Below are positions 1 through 5,542 of a stretch of 8,412 nucleotides of DNA, in pieces; within the stretch, counting starts at the first letter, position 1; every line of letters begins with the position of its first letter. The stretch is from assembly GCA_947372155.1 (NCBI GenBank), contig CANBSM010000045.1:1-8412 (forward strand). Reading direction: 5' to 3'. Origin of the DNA: Burkholderiaceae bacterium. Its GTDB lineage: Bacteria; Pseudomonadota; Gammaproteobacteria; Burkholderiales; Burkholderiaceae. The notes below the pieces were generated by a model. It was not told the DNA's origin, ran no database searches, and saw only the letters and a list, made by a program, of their open reading frames with translations. A program made the translations under genes and the position numbers.

Positions 1-1023
1 GGTGTTTGCTGGCGTCTAGCCCGAAGCTTATCAAGCATTCATGGGCAAGAGGTCCGTATTTTTTGCGATGATCTGCCAACCCTTAATTTACTCGCATCAG
101 GAGTGGATCCATCGATTAAGCAAAAAATTGATCTGCAACCATGGGAGGCTAGCCATGCTAACGCCCGCCATCCAGTACAAATGCCTGACGTAGTGGTTGA
201 AGCATTTGGCTGCGACTTACCAGAACGCTATCTTGCAGGCCTATTTATTGCCCCTATTAAACCCATCATCATGAACTTGGAATACCTAAGCGCAGAGCCC
301 TGGGTGATGGATTTTCATGGCAAGGCGTCACCTCAGTCACACGGCATTCCGAAGTATTTCTTCTTTCCCGGCTTTCAAGATGAGGTAGGTGGACTATTAC
401 TTGATCCCGTTCCCGCAGAGGGACATCTCACCAATAAACATATCCCCAGGGATCTAAAAAGCATCTGGTCTCAATTACGACCCGGAGCAAAACGGATCAG
501 TGTTTTTTGCTATCCAGGAGCGCCTCTCAAGAAATGGTTAGATGACTTAGCTTGTCTTGGTGAAGAGATTGATGTCTTACTTGCTCATGGTCATGCTGAG
601 CAACTCAGTCTTTATGGTGAGCAGCCAGTTAAATTGCCAGCGAATTTGCAATTACTCTCCATGCCATTTGTATCTCAGGACGAATATGACTGGGTGCTAT
701 CGCAATGCGACTTTAATATTGTGCGCGGAGAGGATTCTTTTGTGCGCGCCCAACTTGCGGGGAAACCATTTATTTGGCATATCTACCCACAAGAAGATCG
801 CGCCCACGAAGTGAAATTAGCCGCCTTTCTAGATCTATATCTAGAGCAAGCCAGCCAAGAATTAAGGCTAGCTACGATTGCCGCCATGACCTGGGCGATG
901 CCCAGCGAATGGTTTAAAGGCCTAAACAGCTGGAATACGCATGCGAAGGCCTGGCGTAAGCATTTACTTGAAAAACAAGCGGATGGTGGCTTGCCAGCGC
1001 GTTTAATCCGCTTTGTCACCTAA
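1..1023 (+). CDS. earP: EF-P arginine 32 rhamnosyltransferase EarP (5'-truncated by window edge)
   Basis: Cytosolic glycosyltransferase that transfers rhamnose from TDP-rhamnose to Arg32 of elongation factor P, activating it to relieve ribosome stalling at polyproline. The frame is open from base 1, giving 340 in-window codons. It begins at GVCWRLARSL, the segment just after the family's DNFGDI motif, so only about 30 N-terminal residues, including the catalytic Asp region, lie outside the window. Visible family signatures are FFFPGF (about codons 119-124), the C-terminal block RGEDSFVRAQ (codons 242-251), whose Arg/Glu/Asp belong to the nucleotide-sugar site, and WHIYPQED shortly after. The GTG at 103 is internal, because conserved family sequence continues upstream of it. 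The substrate gene efp follows 87 bases downstream on the same strand, the standard arrangement for this pair. The identification is secure; the true start cannot be seen. Confidence 0.96.
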   Translation, partial: GVCWRLARSLSSIHGQEVRIFCDDLPTLNLLASGVDPSIKQKIDLQPWEASHANARHPVQMPDVVVEAFGCDLPERYLAGLFIAPIKPIIMNLEYLSAEPWVMDFHGKASPQSHGIPKYFFFPGFQDEVGGLLLDPVPAEGHLTNKHIPRDLKSIWSQLRPGAKRISVFCYPGAPLKKWLDDLACLGEEIDVLLAHGHAEQLSLYGEQPVKLPANLQLLSMPFVSQDEYDWVLSQCDFNIVRGEDSFVRAQLAGKPFIWHIYPQEDRAHEVKLAAFLDLYLEQASQELRLATIAAMTWAMPSEWFKGLNSWNTHAKAWRKHLLEKQADGGLPARLIRFVT

Positions 1024-1051
1024 TCCCAAGCAATAAAGGCTTGCGGGCGGT

Positions 1052-1057
1052 TACAAT
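1052..1057 (+). promoter_or_regulatory. possible -10 element (TACAAT) ahead of efp
   Basis: The 87-base earP-efp spacer contains TACAAT, one base off the sigma-70 consensus, 53 bases before the efp start. No convincing -35 hexamer lies 16-18 bases upstream, so this is only a candidate for an efp promoter independent of earP. A 6-bp inverted repeat (GCGGTT 1047-1052, AACCGC 1073-1078) overlaps it. Confidence 0.25.
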
Positions 1058-1110
1058 CTTGTTTTTGATAAAAACCGCAGAAAAATAGCTCTGCCCCCAG
1101 GAATAGCAAG

Positions 1111-1671
1111 ATGAAAACAGCACAAGAACTCCGCGTTGGTAACGTAGTCATGATTGGTACTGATGCCCAAGTCGTTTTAAAGGCCGAATATAGCCGCTCT
1201 GGCCGCAACTCCTCTGTTGTAAAAATGAAATTTAAGAATTTGTTAACTGGCGCGCCGAACGAAGGCGTTTACAAAGCAGATGACAAGTTTGATGTTGTGA
1301 TTCTCGATAAGAAAGAATGTACTTACTCTTACTTCGCAGATCCAATGTATGTGTTTATGGATACTGAATACAACCAGTATGAAGTTGAAGCTGAGTTCAT
1401 GGGTGATGCATTGAACTACCTCGAAGAAAGCATGCCATGCGAAGTGGTGTTCTACGAAGGTAAAGCCCTTTCTGTTGCAATGCCTAACTCACTGGTTCGT
1501 GAAATTATTTACACAGAGCCAGCAGTTAAGGGTGACACCAGCTCAGGCAAAGTATTGAAGAACGCAAAATTGGCCACTGGCTATGAATTGCAAGTTCCTT
1601 TGTTCTGCAATACTGGTGACAAGATCGAGATCGATACTCGCACTGGTGAATACCGTAGCCGCGCTAACTAA
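1111..1671 (+). CDS. efp: translation elongation factor P, arginine-32 type
   Basis: EF-P binds between the ribosomal P and E sites and promotes peptide-bond formation on polyproline stretches. The 186-residue length is normal for the family and covers the three beta-barrel domains: KOW-like N-terminal (about 1-65), OB domain (about 66-128) and C-terminal OB domain (about 130-186). The C-terminus carries the usual [13 protein letters not shown] signature. The domain I tip loop reads SRSGRNSS with Arg at position 32, the residue rhamnosylated by EarP; the lysine-modified (EpmA) class has Lys here. This agrees with earP lying directly upstream. The ATG start is supported by AGGA at 1099-1102, eight bases upstream, and by the MKTAQELR N-terminus typical of betaproteobacterial EF-P. 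A strong terminator follows 18 bases after the stop. Confidence 0.98.
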   Translation: MKTAQELRVGNVVMIGTDAQVVLKAEYSRSGRNSSVVKMKFKNLLTGAPNEGVYKADDKFDVVILDKKECTYSYFADPMYVFMDTEYNQYEVEAEFMGDALNYLEESMPCEVVFYEGKALSVAMPNSLVREIIYTEPAVKGDTSSGKVLKNAKLATGYELQVPLFCNTGDKIEIDTRTGEYRSRAN

Positions 1672-1689
1672 TTAGCCAACTTCATCAAG

Positions 1690-1715
1690 AAAAGCCCGGT
1701 ACGCCGGGCTTTTTT
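1690..1715 (+). terminator. intrinsic terminator of efp
   Basis: Perfect 9-bp stem AAAGCCCGG (1691-1699) and CCGGGCTTT (1704-1712) with a TACG tetraloop, extended by one A-T pair, and running into a T-tract to 1715. It ends the earP-efp transcript and separates it from the lipoprotein cluster. The A-rich left side could also give some function on the opposite strand. Confidence 0.93.
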
Positions 1716-1912
1716 ATTGCCCATTTAGGTGGAAAACCTCTATAAATATTAAAGAAGTAATAAAAACTATTTTCTTTATGGCTAATATCTATTAAGCTAG
1801 GTTATACAAATATCAGGCACTTGTTGTTAGTCATCAAGCCCTTTCATTGATTTTTGCTAAATCCCTTTGCTGGGCTCAAAAATAGCATCACTTGAACTTA
1901 ATAGAATTACTG
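1716..1912. other. AT-rich intergenic spacer without a recognisable gene
   Basis: No coding region or RNA family is recognised. The stretch is AT-rich, with an imperfect AAAGAA...TTCTTT inverted repeat (1751-1756 and 1772-1777). It should hold the promoter of the downstream lipoprotein cluster, because the efp terminator lies just upstream. Several TA-rich hexamers resemble -10 boxes, for example TATACA near 1803 and TAGAAT at 1902, but none has a convincingly spaced -35 partner, so no promoter is called. Confidence 0.5.
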
Positions 1913-2038
1913 ATGAATATCAAAATCTATTTACCGATACTCACCTTCAGTGCGCCTCAGATATTGAATGCTTGTGGGGGTCAGGGTAGTAGCGCTATGC
2001 AACAACTATCAGTTTTTATGCGCCTTGAAGATTTTTAA
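1913..2038 (+). CDS. 41-residue lipoprotein-like small ORF, possibly vestigial
   Basis: The ORF runs ATG to TAA and encodes MNIKIYLPILTFSAPQILNAC, followed by GGQGSSAMQQLSVFMRLEDF. It shows a Lys at position 4, a moderately hydrophobic stretch at 5-18, and a lipobox-like L18-N19-A20-C21. The CGGQGSS that follows echoes the post-cysteine CGGGDSS, CSGSDSS and CGGSDSTS of the three large lipoproteins downstream. The protein stops 20 residues after the cysteine, so it is either a very small lipoprotein or the decayed leader of a lost family member. Against expression: no clear Shine-Dalgarno, a proline-broken hydrophobic core and Asn at lipobox -2. Its first ten bases (ATGAATATCA) recur at 2072-2081, just before the chitinase gene. 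No family is recognised. Confidence 0.4.
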   Translation: MNIKIYLPILTFSAPQILNACGGQGSSAMQQLSVFMRLEDF

Positions 2039-2101
2039 CCGGCTTTAAGAATGCTCTAGCTTATCTAGTTAATGAATATCACTAACGAATACGGATTAAT
2101 T

Positions 2102-3409
2102 ATGAAGAATCGATCAACACTAAATCTTTTTATTTGCGCAGCAAGTGCTATGGTTTTAGCTTCCTGCGGTGGAGGCGACTCATCGACCTCAGCCGCCACC
2201 CCTGCCGCCAGCAATAATGTAGGGGGCACCCTTGGGGGACCACAGTCACTCAGGGTAACTCCTGCATGGGTGATGCAAGCATATCAACAGCTATTTCCCA
2301 CAAACCCAGCTGGATATACGGCTCAGACATTATCAGATGCTCTAGCCGCTCACAATGTACTTTTAGGCCAAGACACCACGCAACAAGTGTATAACTTTGC
2401 AGGCTTTCTAGCCAATGCAGCACATGAATCAGGAAGTTTTGTTTACATGACTGAATTAAATACTGGTGGAGCCTGGAGTACTGACGGTAAAGGTGTTTGG
2501 ACTCCTGGGGGCAGCTATTCCAACTGTCAAGGCTCATACGGTGGAACTGGGTCAGTTTGTTACTACGGCAGAGGAGCCCTCCAGATTTCTCATAACTATA
2601 ACTACCAAGTCTATGGTGCAACTAATGGAGTTTTTGCTAACCCCGATTTAATATTGGGCTCTGGTGCACCAAACTACACCAATAATCTTTTATTTGATTC
2701 TGCAGTATGGTTTTGGTCTGATGACTCCACTTCATTGCAGACCATCAGACCAATGGATGGCTTTAAAGTTCCCTCAAATCAGTATGCGGCGACCGACCCA
2801 TTTGGTCAGTCCATTAAAGTTATTAATGGCGGGATTGAATGTGGGCCAGGAAAATCTTCCGCTGCTGTCGCTGAGAGAAATGATCGCATTAGCAGATTCA
2901 TTAGCTATCTACCGGTAGTGGCTGCAGCGGCGCAAGTCTCGTTGATTTCCGGCTACAGCACTGCGGCTGACGGCACGATTGGTGTTGCTTGTAGTAGCGG
3001 CCCTCCTGCTGCTACATTTCAAATAAACATTCAAAATACTGGCAGTACTTACGCGTCAGTAATTTTTCAGGCCCCAGACTACAGCACCTACTATTACATC
3101 GGGACTGGCAATATTGCAATTGCACCAGGCGCCAATATAAATGTTGGCACTACACCAACAAAGCTTCCGAATATCAGCACAGCATTAAATACAGTATTTC
3201 CTAGCACCGTAAACCAGATTGCCATCCCCAGAATTACCATTGGGACATATAGCGGCGCTGTTGATATCACCACTACAAATCCAACTAATGGATCCAGTGG
3301 AAAGGCCTGTAATCTATCAACTCCTATAGCAGCTACATTTAACGCTAATACAAGCCCCTCTATCATTATCAATGCCGATACAGGAACTTGTACCTTAACT
3401 AACCCTTAA
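2102..3409 (+). CDS. GH19-family chitinase-like lipoprotein
   Basis: 435-residue predicted lipoprotein with a glycoside hydrolase family 19 domain. GH19 enzymes cleave beta-1,4 bonds in chitin, and some cleave peptidoglycan. The signal peptide (1-21) ends in lipobox L19-A20-S21-C22. Gly at +2 is compatible with outer-membrane sorting; a low-complexity linker reaches about residue 50. The GH19 domain covers about 51-297. AHES gives Glu109 (general acid) and VYMTELNT gives Glu118 (base), spaced as in bacterial chitinases of the Streptomyces ChiC type. It continues with YYGRGALQISHNYNY (154-168), NPDL, VWFW and INGGIECG (241-248). Cys142/Cys153 and Cys247/Cys297 match the family disulfides. Residues 298-435 form an extra Thr/Ser/Asn-rich, apparently beta-rich region not recognised. 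ATG 2102 is preferred over ATG 2072 because it puts MKNR directly before the hydrophobic core, with weak GGA upstream. True substrate is not determinable here. Confidence 0.88.
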   Translation: MKNRSTLNLFICAASAMVLASCGGGDSSTSAATPAASNNVGGTLGGPQSLRVTPAWVMQAYQQLFPTNPAGYTAQTLSDALAAHNVLLGQDTTQQVYNFAGFLANAAHESGSFVYMTELNTGGAWSTDGKGVWTPGGSYSNCQGSYGGTGSVCYYGRGALQISHNYNYQVYGATNGVFANPDLILGSGAPNYTNNLLFDSAVWFWSDDSTSLQTIRPMDGFKVPSNQYAATDPFGQSIKVINGGIECGPGKSSAAVAERNDRISRFISYLPVVAAAAQVSLISGYSTAADGTIGVACSSGPPAATFQINIQNTGSTYASVIFQAPDYSTYYYIGTGNIAIAPGANINVGTTPTKLPNISTALNTVFPSTVNQIAIPRITIGTYSGAVDITTTNPTNGSSGKACNLSTPIAATFNANTSPSIIINADTGTCTLTNP

Positions 3410-3437
3410 ACAATAAAACTGGATTTATTAAGTCAAA

Positions 3438-3473
3438 TCAAACAGCTCTGCCGCCAACATTGCATCTGTTTGA
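3438..3473. repeat. 8-bp inverted repeat in the spacer after the chitinase gene
   Basis: TCAAACAG (3438-3445) and CTGTTTGA (3466-3473) are perfect complements around a 20-base loop, in the 112-base gap between the GH19 gene and the first paralogous lipoprotein. No T-run follows, so it is not a standard terminator. It could be a weak attenuating or mRNA-stabilising hairpin, a protein-binding site, or chance. Confidence 0.4.
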
Positions 3474-3512
3474 GTATTTAGCGTGTTGATTAAAAAAATA
3501 TGCGTCACTCCT

Positions 3513-3516
3513 GAGG
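3513..3516 (+). promoter_or_regulatory. ribosome binding site fixing the start at 3522
   Basis: GAGG lies five bases before ATG 3522. A GTG in the same frame at 3483 would add 13 residues (including KKICVTPEGI) ahead of the signal peptide and has no such site. Starting at 3522 gives MKNR followed immediately by the hydrophobic core, as in the upstream chitinase gene. Confidence 0.75.
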
Positions 3517-3521
3517 GCATT

Positions 3522-5528
3522 ATGAAAAATAGAATTGCTACACTCTCAATCTCTCTTCTAGGGGCGCTAGTGTTAAGCGCTTGCAGTGGCAGTGACAGCA
3601 GCGTAAGTAGCACGACAGCCACACCATCAAAAACACCGCTTGGCACACCTCTAACGAATCCAGCTGCTGTAGGCACCCCTTCTACTGGCCCCATTGGCTG
3701 GCCTGCGTATATCGCCATGGGTGCTGTTGCAGGCCCCAATATTTCAGCTCCCACCGCAACCAGCACTGGCGGTGATGATGATTTTGGAGGAAAGCCTGTT
3801 GATGTTGTTTTTAAATATGCAGGCGATGATGGTCGAGGCAATCCGGGCGACATACTTCCTCCCGTTACCCTTTGGCAAATGATTCAAGACTGGAATGGTT
3901 CGCCTGCTCGATTTGGCTCACCCACTGCCACCCCAGGCCTTGTTAATATTAATCAACACCCTACTCGTATAGCAATTGTTGAATACACAGGCCAGATGAG
4001 TGGTGGCCTCAACTTCTCTGACCTCACCAATACCACCGCCGGAGCAAGCAGCTCCGATCCACTAGCAGCCTACATCATGGCGAATCACTTTATTAGCTTA
4101 GGTGCTGATGCGCAAATGATGGTTGCTAATCCAATTATTTTTAATGGTGTTAAATATTACGGCTCGTTCATCATGAACCCAGATTTGCTGGGAGCAATTC
4201 AGCAAAATAATTACATTGCAGCTGTGAATGCAACACTTGCCCAAAATGATGTCAACGTCGCAGTTGCCCAGGCGATGTGTGTTTTAAATACATCCCGGAC
4301 CTATACCAATCACTTCAACCCCAATGGCTTAATCAACCCCAAGCCACCTTATTTAGATAAGACTTACACTGGAAAAGCGGTTGAGATTTTAAGTGCCATG
4401 TTAAGCGATGGCTATCCCTCATACAGCTTTAACGGCACTACTGATCCCTACTGGAATAGCACCATCGGCAACCAAATTCCTTCATGGGCACCAGCTCCCT
4501 ATGGTGGAACAGATACTCAAATTGCAGCTTGGTTTAAGGGTTGCTTAAACGCAAAAGCAACAACAACCTTTCCAGCAACACTCGATGGATGGGTTCAGGC
4601 AAATAACTATATGATTCGCAGTTTTGCGCCCAAGGGCACAGTCACATTTGGATGGCAAGACAATATGTGGGCGGTTAACACCGGCTACTGGGTTCACAAT
4701 GATTTAACTAATAGTCAAGTAAGCTCAAACTATTCCACTCCTGTGATTAACTTTCTAACTAGCCATGCACCAAGCACTATGGATATGAGCTCAAAGGGTG
4801 TTGATTTTTTTGCTTTCGATCGATATGAATACGATGACAGCAGTTGGCCATCAGCCCTTGATCATGCCACCCTCGACAATGCACGTGCTTGGGATAATAT
4901 TTTGACGGCGGTGGGTCAAGTAAGTCAAAACTTCAACAATATCCCTGTCATGCTATTTCAGATACCTGGTTCACATATAACTAATACAACGGAATCTGCC
5001 CCTGAGAAATTATCTGTAGCTGGTGGCGGCAATCCAGTGTTTAACCCCTGCGGCGATCCCGGAAGCGCTAATTGCATCAAATACCCTCCACCGCAACCGC
5101 AGCAATATGTATTTAGTAGCGCACCTGTTTACTTTTTTGGGGATAGCAATCTGAAGCCAGATTTAAGCAACATCATGACTGGACCTTCAAGCGATACGCC
5201 AACAGAAACAATGGTGGGCTCCTACCAGTTACCATGCGGCCCCAATATCAACCCAATTCCTAGCACGCCGGGATATAGCTGCCTGAACAATGCTCAAGTA
5301 ACTTATCAACAATTTTTACTTCAGTATCAAGGTAAGCCCAATAACTACGACTGGAGCAAAGATAACGGCAAGCTGAAGTTGGCTGCGAAAAATAATGTAT
5401 TTGCTATCTTGTGGGGTGGTGGCGAAACCACTAGCGTCATCAAGAATTTTAAGAACAATGATGACAATGGTTGGCTGGCAGGAAAAATCAAAAATTATCT
5501 AGCTAATCCTTTGCTGCTTTCTCAATAA
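3522..5528 (+). CDS. large lipoprotein of unrecognised family, paralogue A
   Basis: 668-residue predicted lipoprotein: signal peptide 1-20, lipobox L18-S19-A20-C21, then a Ser/Thr/Pro linker to about residue 55. I do not recognise the family. The body starts with GWPAYIAMGAVAGPN and has beta-strand-like segments ending in acidic or polar residues: IAIVEYTGQ (Glu154), VTFGWQDNMW, FFAFDRYEYDDS (Asp433, Glu436), IPVMLFQIPGSHI and, near the C-terminus, VFAILWGGGE (627-635). Such a series is what a (beta/alpha)-barrel glycosidase shows, so a sugar-polymer hydrolase or binding role is possible but inferred. Conserved cysteines (in AVAQAMC, KGC, PCG...YSC) fit an exported, disulfide-bonded protein. 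It is clearly homologous to the next gene along nearly its whole length. A Pro/Cys-rich insert (about residues 500-530, with NPCGDPG and PPPQPQQ) is absent from paralogue B. It lies downstream of a GH19 lipoprotein gene. Confidence 0.85.
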   Translation: MKNRIATLSISLLGALVLSACSGSDSSVSSTTATPSKTPLGTPLTNPAAVGTPSTGPIGWPAYIAMGAVAGPNISAPTATSTGGDDDFGGKPVDVVFKYAGDDGRGNPGDILPPVTLWQMIQDWNGSPARFGSPTATPGLVNINQHPTRIAIVEYTGQMSGGLNFSDLTNTTAGASSSDPLAAYIMANHFISLGADAQMMVANPIIFNGVKYYGSFIMNPDLLGAIQQNNYIAAVNATLAQNDVNVAVAQAMCVLNTSRTYTNHFNPNGLINPKPPYLDKTYTGKAVEILSAMLSDGYPSYSFNGTTDPYWNSTIGNQIPSWAPAPYGGTDTQIAAWFKGCLNAKATTTFPATLDGWVQANNYMIRSFAPKGTVTFGWQDNMWAVNTGYWVHNDLTNSQVSSNYSTPVINFLTSHAPSTMDMSSKGVDFFAFDRYEYDDSSWPSALDHATLDNARAWDNILTAVGQVSQNFNNIPVMLFQIPGSHITNTTESAPEKLSVAGGGNPVFNPCGDPGSANCIKYPPPQPQQYVFSSAPVYFFGDSNLKPDLSNIMTGPSSDTPTETMVGSYQLPCGPNINPIPSTPGYSCLNNAQVTYQQFLLQYQGKPNNYDWSKDNGKLKLAAKNNVFAILWGGGETTSVIKNFKNNDDNGWLAGKIKNYLANPLLLSQ

Positions 5529-5542
5529 GGTAGGCGAAAGAA

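Noticed and set aside
103..105. GTG as the start of earP
   Set aside because: The frame is open upstream to base 1, and codons 1-34 encode conserved EarP sequence (GVCWRLARSL, then VRIFCDDLP).
828..845. Perfect 7-bp palindrome TCTAGAT/ATCTAGA with a 4-base loop
   Set aside because: It lies within conserved earP coding sequence (FLDLYLEQ) with no T-run, and is probably a codon-usage coincidence.
2072..2101. Upstream ATG as the chitinase start
   Set aside because: It would place an acidic, non-signal segment (MNITNEYGLI) before a complete lipoprotein signal peptide, and no ribosome binding site precedes it. ATG 2102 fits better, although the upstream start cannot be fully excluded.
2250..2621. 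123-codon minus-strand frame
   Set aside because: It lies entirely antisense to the GH19 domain, whose reading frame is supported by catalytic motifs; the translation has no recognisable features.
3428..3853. 141-codon minus-strand frame
   Set aside because: It overlaps the signal peptide and linker of paralogue A in antisense. Its Pro/Val/Gly-rich translation looks like the reverse of a Thr/Pro/Gly-rich linker.
4803..4841. Resemblance of FFAFDRYEYDDS to the GH18 catalytic motif DxxDxDxE
   Set aside because: The spacing (D-x-x-E) does not match and no other GH18 signature was seen, so the paralogues were not called GH18 chitinases.
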